This document shows positions 26,809-33,783 of a DNA stretch of 43,182 bases, in pieces (the stretch's first letter is position 1; every line of letters begins with the position of its first letter). The notes under the pieces are model-generated. The model was not told where the DNA came from. It ran no database searches and saw only the letters and a list, made by a program, of their open reading frames with translations. The DNA is taken from the NCBI GenBank assembly GCA_029008035.1, contig JAQXIY010000081.1:1-43182 (forward strand), given 5' to 3'. The DNA is from Lachnospiraceae bacterium. Lineage in GTDB: Bacteria; Bacillota; Clostridia; Lachnospirales; Lachnospiraceae. The position numbers and the translations under genes are program-made.

Positions 26809-28146
26809 GTGGATATCTTAACAACGGTTAAGGGAAAGCTTTCGTCTTTTCAAATTATTATTTTGGGATTTGCAGGGGTAATCTTGATGGGCGCGTTACT
26901 GTTGATGATGCCTATATCCTCCAGAACACATCAGGTAACCCCCTTTATAGATGCGCTTTTTACCTCTACCTCAGCGGTTTGTGTGACCGGGCTTGTGGTG
27001 AGAGATACGGCCATGTACTGGTCTTATTTTGGGCAGGGAGTCATTCTTGTATTGATTCAAATGGGAGGTCTGGGAGTGGTCACCGTGGCATCCTTTCTGG
27101 CAGTGATTGCGGGACGAAAGATTTCTCTTATGCAAAGGCAAGCTATGCAGAGTTCTCTCTCCGCACCCCAGGTGGGAGGGGTCGTGAGGCTTACAAGTTT
27201 TGTTTTTCGCACAGCTTTTGGAGTGGAACTGGCAGGTGTGGTGGCGTTGCTGCCGTTTTTCTGTAGCAAATACGGATTGGCGGGGATTTGGATGTCTGTG
27301 TTCCATTCTATCTCAGCCTTCTGCAATGCCGGATTTGATTTGATGGGAGGAAAGACGGGAGCATTTTCATCTCTCACTTCCTTTGATGACAATGTCTATG
27401 TCACCATTGTGTTTTCCCTTTTGATTTTTACGGGAGGTATCGGATTTCTCACCTGGAATGACATTGTGAAAAAGAAATTCCGCTTTAAGGAATACCGGAT
27501 GCAGAGCAAGGTGATTTTGGCTACATCCTTATTTTTGATTATAGTGCCGGCGGTGTTTTTCTTCTGTTTTGATTTTTCCGATCTTCCCATAAAAAGCCGG
27601 ATTTGCCAATCTGTTTTTCAGGCTGTTACGCCTAGGACGGCAGGGTTTAATACGGCGGATTTGACCAAGATGACCAGCGCCGGGTTAGGCGTCATTATGA
27701 TACTTATGCTAATCGGAGGGTCTCCGGGATCTACCGCAGGAGGTATGAAAACTACCACCGCAGCAGTGCTGTTTGGAAATACCATTGCCGTATTTCGGCG
27801 AAGAGATAATGCCAAGTTTTTTGGAAGACGCATTGGGGATCACGAAATCAAGAATGCTTCCACCATATTTTTCATGTATTTAATATTAGCTATTGGCGGT
27901 GGATTGATTATCAGTGTTTGTGAGAATATATCCCTTTCCACCAGTTTATTTGAAGCTATTTCGGCCATCGGCACCGTGGGACTGACCCTGGGTATTACGT
28001 CGGAACTGGGTGTAATATCAAAACTTGTGTTGATGCTTTTGATGTTTTTTGGCAGAGCAGGCGGACTTACCTTGATCTATGCGGCATTTTCCCGCAGGGA
28101 TACCTTTGTGTCAAAGTATCCATTGGAACATATTACAGTTGGATAG
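26809..28146 (+). CDS. ktrB: Ktr potassium uptake channel subunit
   Basis: The membrane subunit of a KtrAB potassium uptake system. The four pore loops of the TrkH/KtrB family are visible: STSAVCVTGL, SISAFCNAGFD, TPRTAGFNT and SAIGTVGL, each with the central filter glycine. The start is a GTG (VDILTT) 9 bp after GGAGG at 26795-26799, giving 445 residues, the usual KtrB length; the reading frame stays open to 26686 through the upstream terminator. ktrA follows after 9 bp. Confidence 0.95.
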   Translation: MDILTTVKGKLSSFQIIILGFAGVILMGALLLMMPISSRTHQVTPFIDALFTSTSAVCVTGLVVRDTAMYWSYFGQGVILVLIQMGGLGVVTVASFLAVIAGRKISLMQRQAMQSSLSAPQVGGVVRLTSFVFRTAFGVELAGVVALLPFFCSKYGLAGIWMSVFHSISAFCNAGFDLMGGKTGAFSSLTSFDDNVYVTIVFSLLIFTGGIGFLTWNDIVKKKFRFKEYRMQSKVILATSLFLIIVPAVFFFCFDFSDLPIKSRICQSVFQAVTPRTAGFNTADLTKMTSAGLGVIMILMLIGGSPGSTAGGMKTTTAAVLFGNTIAVFRRRDNAKFFGRRIGDHEIKNASTIFFMYLILAIGGGLIISVCENISLSTSLFEAISAIGTVGLTLGITSELGVISKLVLMLLMFFGRAGGLTLIYAAFSRRDTFVSKYPLEHITVG

Positions 28147-28155
28147 GAGGAAACT

Positions 28156-28803
28156 ATGAAATCAGTTTTGTTAATCGGACTAGGAAACTTTGGAACATTA
28201 GTGGCGAAACAGATACATGAAATTGGTCACCAGGTGATGGCCATTGATCGGGACGAGGATAAGATAAATCAGGCTTTGCCCTATGTGACCAATGCACAGA
28301 TTGGAGACAGCACCAATGAGGATTTCCTCAGTTCTTTGGGAATCAACAATTACGATGTGTGCATTGTCACCATCGGAAATGATTTTCAGAGTTCTCTGGA
28401 GACCACGTCACTTTTAAAGGAACTGGGGGGCAGATATGTGGTGGCACGGGCTGAGCGGGAGGTGCAGGCCAAATTTTTGCTCAGAAACGGTGCAGACGAA
28501 GTGGTTAATCCGGAAAAACAGATGGCGAGGTGGACGGCTATCCGTTTTACGGCAGACCATATCTTAGACTACATTAGTCTGGACGATCGTCATGCGATTT
28601 TTGAGGTGGTAATTCCCAATGAGTGGGTGGGAAAAACCGTTGACCAAATTGACATTCGCAGAAAATATGGCATTAACATTATGGCAATTAAAGAGGGGGG
28701 CAGTATGAATCTGACTATTATGCCGGATACCGTGCTGAACAGTAATATGACCATGATGGTATTGGGAGAGTATAAAGCCATTCAAAAGTGTTTTCATATA
28801 TAA
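28156..28803 (+). CDS. ktrA: Ktr potassium uptake regulatory subunit
   Basis: A 215-residue cytoplasmic RCK protein. The N-terminal Rossmann part has GLGNFG (8-13) and the nucleotide-binding acidic stretch AIDRDED; the C-terminal RCK_C domain begins around residue 135. KtrA rings bind ATP/ADP and often cyclic di-AMP and gate KtrB. GGATAGGAGGAAACT precedes the start. It is the second gene of the potassium operon. Confidence 0.95.
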   Translation: MKSVLLIGLGNFGTLVAKQIHEIGHQVMAIDRDEDKINQALPYVTNAQIGDSTNEDFLSSLGINNYDVCIVTIGNDFQSSLETTSLLKELGGRYVVARAEREVQAKFLLRNGADEVVNPEKQMARWTAIRFTADHILDYISLDDRHAIFEVVIPNEWVGKTVDQIDIRRKYGINIMAIKEGGSMNLTIMPDTVLNSNMTMMVLGEYKAIQKCFHI

Positions 28804-28838
28804 ATTGGCGCAGGTAGAGGCAAAAGGAGGTGAGAACA

Positions 28839-29087
28839 GTGGTAACTTTCTTGATTGTTGGAATGATAATTCTGGATTTTGTAATTGGTTTTCTGGTGGT
28901 GAGCCGTATGGGAAAACAATGGGAGGATGCTTGCGGATTGGAACAGGAGGACTTTCAACTAAAGGAGCCTACCTATATTGTTCTCCCGGAGCATGAGACG
29001 GCTGAGGAAATGGCAGACGAGATCAAACATTATCAATTAACACACAAGAATTGTAGGGTGATTCTTTGGGATGATAAAGATGAATGA
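28839..29087 (+). CDS. Small single-span membrane protein
   Basis: An 82-residue protein with one hydrophobic segment at the N-terminus (about 3-23) and a soluble tail with a cluster of acidic residues ending in WDDKDE. The GTG at 28839 lies 8 bp after AAAAGGAGG; a GTG at 28830 inside the ribosome site is also in frame. Its tail has the pattern YIVLPEHETAEEMADE, which I do not recognise. It lies between ktrA and the KdpD-like kinase and overlaps or abuts the latter's frame, so it may be an accessory of potassium transport or sensing. No function is known to me. Confidence 0.72.
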   Translation: MVTFLIVGMIILDFVIGFLVVSRMGKQWEDACGLEQEDFQLKEPTYIVLPEHETAEEMADEIKHYQLTHKNCRVILWDDKDE

Positions 29088-29137
29088 TTTTGTGGTATAA
29101 TCAGTGGGTAAATGACAAAAAGGAGTTTTCAAACATT

Positions 29138-31108
29138 ATGGAAAAACAACAGGGAGACTCAGACCATGTTTTAGTTTGTCTGTCCACTTCTCCGTCCAAT
29201 AAGAAAACCATTGAGGCGGCAGCCCGTATGGCAGATGCCTTTGGAGCTAAATTCACGGCTTTGTATGTACAGAGAGTGGAGCCGGATGTGCTCTCAGATG
29301 AGAATCGAATCCGGTTGCAGAACAATATTCGATTTGCGGAGGACAACGGCGCAACCATCGCCACCGTGGTGGGAGATAATGTTCCCTTCCAGATAGCAGA
29401 ATATGCCAGAATTTCAGGTGTTAATAAGATTGTTATCGGGAGGAGTAATACAAGGAAATACAGTTTCTTAAGCGGAGCGGCTTTGACGGAGCAACTGATA
29501 GCCATTGCGCCAAATATTGATATTTATATTATCCCGGATTCCTCGGCTGACTGGAAAATGATTGACGCCAAGCATTTGACGAAAATGATTCGCCCCAGTG
29601 GAAGAGATATTTTGCTTACAGTTCTGCTTTTGGCGGGGGTAACCCTTCTGGGCAGTCTGTTTCGTCGGTTGGGCTTTACCGAGTCCAATATCATAACGGT
29701 GTATATTCTGGGGGTTTTGGTGAATGCCATCATTACAAGAAGCCATTTCAGCAGTCTCATCAGTTCCTTTTGCAGTGTGCTGCTGTTCAACTATTTTTTC
29801 ACAGAACCCAGATTGACTTTTCATGCCTATGAGCCGGGGTATACCATTACCTTTGCCATCATGCTCCTGGCTGCGATTTTAACAGGGAGTCTGGCAAATA
29901 AGCTGAAGGACGCTGCCAAACAGTCGGCACGGGCAGCCTACCGTACCAAGGTTCTCTTTGATACCAATCAACTGTTACAGAAGGCCCAAAGTGATGACGA
30001 AGTGATTCGCATTACTGCCAGCCAGGTGATGCTGCTTTTAGACAGAGATTTGGTGATTTATCCGGTGGAGAATCATGCCCTTGGCAAGGGTTATATTTTC
30101 CGGGCGGAGGGTGAATCAGATAGTACTATCTTTTTTGAGGAGCGTGAGAATCAAGTGGCGGAATGGGTGTTTGCACATCAAAAAAGGGCAGGTGCAACCA
30201 CAGATATCTTTTCTGATGCCAGGGGATTGTACCTGGCTATTCGCATCAACGGATCCGTATACGGAGTGATGGGGATTCGGGTGGACAAGACACCGGTTGG
30301 CATGTTTGAATACAGTATATTGATGTCCATTTTGGGAGAGTGCGCCCTGGCATTGGAAAATATGAAGAATGCCCGGGAGAAGGAACAGGCGGCCCTGCAG
30401 GCCCAAAAGGAAAAAATGCGTTCCAATTTGCTTCGGACCATTTCTCATGATTTGCGCACACCTCTCACATCTATTTCGGGAAATGCCAGCAACCTGTGTT
30501 CTCATTATGAGCAACTGGATGCGGACACGAGACAACAGATGTTTATGGATATCTACGACGATGCCCAGTGGCTGATTAATCTGGTGGAAAATCTTCTGTC
30601 AGTGACCCGTATTGAGAATAACAGCATGGAATTGAATTTGTCTCCGCAATTGGTAGATGATGTGATTGAGGAGGCCTTGAAACATATTGACAGAAATCGC
30701 ACCCGGCATACCATACGTGTACAGCAGGGAGACGAGATGCTTTTTGCCATCATGGATGCTAAGCTGATTGTACAGGTAATCATTAACATCGTAAACAATG
30801 CTATCAAATATACCCAGGTGGGGTCTGAGATTGTCATCACATCCGGTGAGAGGGACGACAAGATTTTTATTGAAGTCTCGGACAATGGCCCGGGCATTAG
30901 GGATGAGGCGAAGGAGCACATTTTTGATATGTTTTACACAGTGGGAAAGACTGTGGCTGACAGCAAGAGAAGTATTGGGTTGGGGTTGGCACTTTGCAAA
31001 ACAGTTGTGGAGGCTCACGGAGGATGCATCATGGTAAAGGATAATATTCCGTCAGGCTGTGTGTTTACCTTCTATTTACAGAAAGGGGAAATCAATATCA
31101 ATGAATAA
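29138..31108 (+). CDS. KdpD-like sensor kinase without the KdpD domain
   Basis: A 656-residue kinase. It has a Usp-type domain (about 8-135), four hydrophobic segments of a DUF4118 sensor (about 155-255), a GAF-like region (about 270-405), HisKA with His437 (ISHDLRTP) and HATPase with NNAIKYT, DNGPGI and GLGLAL. The N-terminal KdpD domain of about 220 residues with its Walker motif, present in E. coli KdpD, is absent. The ATG at 29138 follows AAGGAG; an ATG at 29084 overlapping the upstream stop would add 18 residues. It is linked to ktrAB, not to kdpFABC. Confidence 0.92.
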   Translation: MEKQQGDSDHVLVCLSTSPSNKKTIEAAARMADAFGAKFTALYVQRVEPDVLSDENRIRLQNNIRFAEDNGATIATVVGDNVPFQIAEYARISGVNKIVIGRSNTRKYSFLSGAALTEQLIAIAPNIDIYIIPDSSADWKMIDAKHLTKMIRPSGRDILLTVLLLAGVTLLGSLFRRLGFTESNIITVYILGVLVNAIITRSHFSSLISSFCSVLLFNYFFTEPRLTFHAYEPGYTITFAIMLLAAILTGSLANKLKDAAKQSARAAYRTKVLFDTNQLLQKAQSDDEVIRITASQVMLLLDRDLVIYPVENHALGKGYIFRAEGESDSTIFFEERENQVAEWVFAHQKRAGATTDIFSDARGLYLAIRINGSVYGVMGIRVDKTPVGMFEYSILMSILGECALALENMKNAREKEQAALQAQKEKMRSNLLRTISHDLRTPLTSISGNASNLCSHYEQLDADTRQQMFMDIYDDAQWLINLVENLLSVTRIENNSMELNLSPQLVDDVIEEALKHIDRNRTRHTIRVQQGDEMLFAIMDAKLIVQVIINIVNNAIKYTQVGSEIVITSGERDDKIFIEVSDNGPGIRDEAKEHIFDMFYTVGKTVADSKRSIGLGLALCKTVVEAHGGCIMVKDNIPSGCVFTFYLQKGEININE

Positions 31109-31808
31109 GTTTAAAGTATTAGTGGTGGAGGACGACTCCCCGGTGCGAAATTTGATTACCACCACCCTGAAAACACATGATTATCTTTTTGTGACAGCTT
31201 CCAGCGGAGAGGAGGCCATTATGCAGGCCTCTACCTGCAATCCGGATGTGGTATTTCTGGATTTGGGACTACCGGATATGGACGGTATAGAGGTTATCAA
31301 GCGCATCCGCGAATGGTCTAATATGCCCATTATTGTTATAAGTGCAAGAAGCGATGACGAGGACAAGATTGAGGCCCTTGATATGGGGGCTGACGATTAT
31401 TTGACGAAACCATTTTCTGTGGAAGAACTTTTGGCGCGACTTCGAGTTATGCAGCGTCGTATTGCTTTGCTCACATCAGAGGCGGGTATGGGGGAGAATA
31501 CTATTTACACCAATGGACAACTCAAAATTGACTTTGTTGCCCGTTGCGCCTATTTGAATGAAGAGGAATTAAAACTGACCCCCATTGAGTACAAACTGCT
31601 CTGTCTATTGGCAAAAAACACAGGGAAAGTGTTGACCCATACCTATATTACCCAGAAAATCTGGGGAAGCTCATGGCAAAACGATGTGGCATCTCTCCGG
31701 GTGTTTATGGCAACACTGCGAAAAAAGATTGAGGTGGGACCGGATTGTCCTCAGTACATTCAGACCCATATTGGTGTGGGCTATCGCATGATGAGAGTGG
31801 ATGGATAG
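31101..31808 (+). CDS. KdpE-like response regulator
   Basis: A 235-residue OmpR-type regulator: an N-terminal receiver (phospho-acceptor Asp in FLDLGLPD, Lys in YLTKPF) and a C-terminal winged helix from about 130. It overlaps the kinase gene by 8 bp and so is translated with it. The start is MNKFKVLVVEDD; AAAGGGG lies 12 bp upstream. The likely target is the ktr operon itself, since no kdp pump genes are seen. No terminator is evident behind it. Confidence 0.94.
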   Translation: MNKFKVLVVEDDSPVRNLITTTLKTHDYLFVTASSGEEAIMQASTCNPDVVFLDLGLPDMDGIEVIKRIREWSNMPIIVISARSDDEDKIEALDMGADDYLTKPFSVEELLARLRVMQRRIALLTSEAGMGENTIYTNGQLKIDFVARCAYLNEEELKLTPIEYKLLCLLAKNTGKVLTHTYITQKIWGSSWQNDVASLRVFMATLRKKIEVGPDCPQYIQTHIGVGYRMMRVDG

Positions 31809-31857
31809 TACGGCAGATTTTTGCCTTTACAATCCGGCAGATGTATGTTACAGTGCA

Positions 31858-31873
31858 GTTAGTGAAAACTAAC
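31858..31873. promoter_or_regulatory. DtxR-type operator upstream of the ZIP gene
   Basis: GTTAG-TGAAAA-CTAAC, part of a longer dyad AGTTAGT/ACTAACT (31857-31874). The same GTTAG-N6-CTAAC pattern appears at 33180-33195 and 33729-33744 around the DtxR-family gene. It lies about 60 bp before the ZIP start codon, where a repressor would sit. Confidence 0.72.
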
Positions 31874-31933
31874 TACAAAGAGTATCATATCGTACCTATA
31901 GATGTCATAGAATTTAGATAAGGAGGAACCCGT

Positions 31934-32710
31934 ATGCATATATTGTATGGTATTTTAATTCCATTTTTGGGAACAACACTGGGAGCAGCTTGCGTATTTT
32001 TTATGAAAAAAGCTATGGGAGATACATTGAGAAAAATTCTGGCGGGATTTGCCGCTGGGGTGATGGTGGCAGCCTCTATTTGGAGTTTGTTGATTCCGTC
32101 TTTGGAGCAGGCGGAGTATATGAACAAATGGTCTTTTGTTCCGGCTGTGGTGGGCTTTTGGCTGGGTATTTTGTTTTTGCTTCTGTTGGATCATATCATT
32201 CCCCACCTACATGTGGGAAGCAATCAGGCTGAGGGCCCAAAGACAAAGCTGGGAAAAACCACAATGCTGGTACTGGCGGTGACACTACATAATATTCCGG
32301 AAGGGATGGCTATCGGTGTTGTATATGCGGGATATTTGGCAGGCAACCAGGGGATTACGACCATGGGAACCCTGGCTTTGGCTATTGGCATCGCCATTCA
32401 GAACTTCCCGGAGGGGGCTATTATCTCTATGCCACTTCGGGCAGAGGGTGTCGGCAAAGGGAGAGCCTTTGCAGGTGGCGTGATGTCAGGAATTGTGGAA
32501 CCGGTGGGAGCCTTGCTGACCATTTTGGCAGCCGGATTTATTGTGCCGGCACTGCCGTATTTGTTAAGTTTTGCTGCGGGGGCTATGATTTATGTGGTGG
32601 TAGAGGAATTGATTCCTGAGATGTCAGAGGGAAGACACTGTGATGTCGGAACCATATGTTTTGCCTTGGGATTTAGCGTGATGATGATTCTGGATGTGGC
32701 GTTGGGGTGA
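31934..32710 (+). CDS. ZIP family metal transporter
   Basis: A 258-residue membrane protein with about eight hydrophobic segments. The ZIP metal-site motifs are HNIPEGMAIG in helix 4 and QNFPEGAIIS in helix 5, the latter lacking the usual His (Gln-Asn in its place is common in GufA-type members). The family imports zinc, iron or manganese. AAGGAGGAACCC precedes the ATG. A DtxR-type operator upstream and a convergent DtxR-family gene 7 bp downstream argue for iron or manganese control. Confidence 0.93.
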   Translation: MHILYGILIPFLGTTLGAACVFFMKKAMGDTLRKILAGFAAGVMVAASIWSLLIPSLEQAEYMNKWSFVPAVVGFWLGILFLLLLDHIIPHLHVGSNQAEGPKTKLGKTTMLVLAVTLHNIPEGMAIGVVYAGYLAGNQGITTMGTLALAIGIAIQNFPEGAIISMPLRAEGVGKGRAFAGGVMSGIVEPVGALLTILAAGFIVPALPYLLSFAAGAMIYVVVEELIPEMSEGRHCDVGTICFALGFSVMMILDVALG

Positions 32711-32717
32711 CATTTGC

Positions 32718-33092
32718 CTAACGGCAGGCTCTCTTGATTGCCTCGAAGCTCTCCTCGCTCAAATCGTGTTCTATGCGGCAGGCATCCGCCTGTGCTGTCT
32801 CCTTGCTTACACCAATACTCATCAGCCAGTCTGAGAGAATGGTGTGACGTTCCAAGACACTCTCGGCGCGCTGTTTGCCGCTCTCGGTGAGGGTGATGTA
32901 TCCGTTGTCAGTCACTGTGATGTATTCCTTTTCTCGAAGGTTCTTCATAGCCACGCTGACACTGGGCTTGGAATACTCTAATTCATGGGCGATATCGATA
33001 GAACGCACCTGACCCATTTTCTTCTGCAACAACAGAATTGTCTCTAAATAATCTTCTACGGATTCATCTGAACGATGCTTGGTATAGCTCAT
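32718..33092 (-). CDS. DtxR/MntR-family metalloregulator
   Basis: A 124-residue transcription factor. The N-terminal winged helix (about 8-70, with SKPSVSVAMKNLREKEYI as recognition region) is followed by a dimerisation helix region with HTILSDWL and a C-terminal Glu-His-Asp stretch IEHDLSEES. It lacks the SH3-like third domain, as in MntR. DNA-binding should need Fe(II) or Mn(II). GGGAGAAG precedes the start. It runs convergent to the ZIP gene and divergent from feoA, with matching palindromes at both loci. Confidence 0.94.
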   Translation of the reverse strand: MSYTKHRSDESVEDYLETILLLQKKMGQVRSIDIAHELEYSKPSVSVAMKNLREKEYITVTDNGYITLTESGKQRAESVLERHTILSDWLMSIGVSKETAQADACRIEHDLSEESFEAIKRACR

Positions 33093-33116
33093 AATTCTTC
33101 TCCCATCTTTTTTTGT

Positions 33117-33145
33117 ATCATATCATTCCTGCATATAAAATACAA
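33117..33145 (-). promoter_or_regulatory. Likely promoter of the DtxR-family gene
   Basis: On the minus strand TTGTAT and TATGAT are 17 bp apart, about 25 bp before the start codon. It lies back to back with the feoA promoter but has no GTTAG-N6-CTAAC site of its own. Confidence 0.5.
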
Positions 33146-33163
33146 CAAATTGGAAAATGGTTA

Positions 33164-33192
33164 TTGACAACTAACTCTGGTTAGATTATACT
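33164..33192 (+). promoter_or_regulatory. feoA promoter
   Basis: A perfect TTGACA (33164-33169), 17-bp spacer and TATACT (33187-33192), 50 bp before the feoA start. The spacer and -10 box are covered by the dyads of the DtxR-type operator, so binding would block RNA polymerase. Confidence 0.9.
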
Positions 33193-33214
33193 AACTATCG
33201 AAAAAAGGTAGTTA
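33171..33214. promoter_or_regulatory. DtxR-type operator cluster on the feoA promoter
   Basis: Half-sites in order: CTAAC (33171-33175), GTTAG (33180-33184), CTAAC (33191-33195) and TAGTTA (33209-33214). The middle pair makes GTTAG-ATTATA-CTAAC, the same 16-bp layout as at the other two sites. The first pair makes CTAAC-N4-GTTAG. Several dimers could bind here, from the -35 to the +20 region. Confidence 0.8.
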
Positions 33215-33242
33215 AAACATAGACAGAAAGAAGGGTGAGAGT

Positions 33243-33452
33243 ATGCCACTTACAATGATGCGTACCGGTGAAACCAATATCATTAAGCGAGTAGGAGGAA
33301 AAGGAGATACCAGAAGCTTCCTGGAAAATCTGGGCTTCGTGGTAGGCGGTGCCGTGACGGTTGTATCGGATACCGGCGGTAACCTGATTGTGAATGTGAA
33401 GGATTCTCGGGTTGCCATTGGAAAGGATATGGCCAACAAAATTATGGTTTAG
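33243..33452 (+). CDS. feoA: FeoA ferrous iron transport accessory protein 1
   Basis: A 69-residue SH3-like FeoA protein (MRTGETNIIKRVGG, LENLGFVVGGAVTVVS). FeoA proteins assist FeoB by an unsettled mechanism. GAAGGGTGAG precedes the ATG. First gene of the feoA-feoA-feoB operon, directly behind an operator-covered promoter. Confidence 0.93.
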   Translation: MPLTMMRTGETNIIKRVGGKGDTRSFLENLGFVVGGAVTVVSDTGGNLIVNVKDSRVAIGKDMANKIMV

Positions 33453-33491
33453 GTGTTTGGAAACCTTAAATAGAAAGAAGGAATGGATAAG

Positions 33492-33713
33492 ATGAGAACA
33501 TTAAAAGAAGTACCCTGCGGCCAGACAGTGAGAGTTGCGAAACTGACCGGGGAGGGACCGGTGAAACGAAGAATTATGGATATGGGCATCACCAAGGGGG
33601 TGGATGTCTTTGTGCGAAAGGTTGCACCTCTAGGTGACCCTATGGAGGTTACGGTTCGAGGCTATGAGCTTTCCATCAGAAAGGCAGATGCTGAGATGAT
33701 TCATGTGGAGTAA
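33492..33713 (+). CDS. feoA: FeoA ferrous iron transport accessory protein 2
   Basis: A second, diverged FeoA of 73 residues (RRIMDMGITKGVDVFVRKVAPLGDP is typical of FeoA). Starting at 33492 leaves 9 bp to AAGGA; the ATG at 33483 lies on the ribosome site and is less likely. It follows the first feoA by 39 bp. Double feoA genes before feoB are common in Firmicutes, and the pair probably forms a complex with FeoB. Confidence 0.93.
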   Translation: MRTLKEVPCGQTVRVAKLTGEGPVKRRIMDMGITKGVDVFVRKVAPLGDPMEVTVRGYELSIRKADAEMIHVE

Positions 33714-33728
33714 ATTTTTTGGCCTTTG

Positions 33729-33744
33729 GTTAGGTGAAACTAAC
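33729..33744. promoter_or_regulatory. DtxR-type operator in the feoA-feoB spacer
   Basis: GTTAG-GTGAAA-CTAAC, within the longer dyad TGGTTAG/CTAACCA (33727-33746), 40 bp before feoB. The inner bases TGAAA are shared with the ZIP operator. It could control an internal promoter or form an RNA hairpin in the operon message. Confidence 0.68.
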
Positions 33745-33783
33745 CAGTGCGATGAATAGTTTGTTTGATAAAGGAGAATTAAC

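Noticed and set aside
28839-29137. KdpD-like kinase starting at 29084 with an ATGA overlap
   Set aside because: Possible, but the added 18 residues are not conserved-looking, and the ATG at 29138 has a better ribosome site (AAGGAG).
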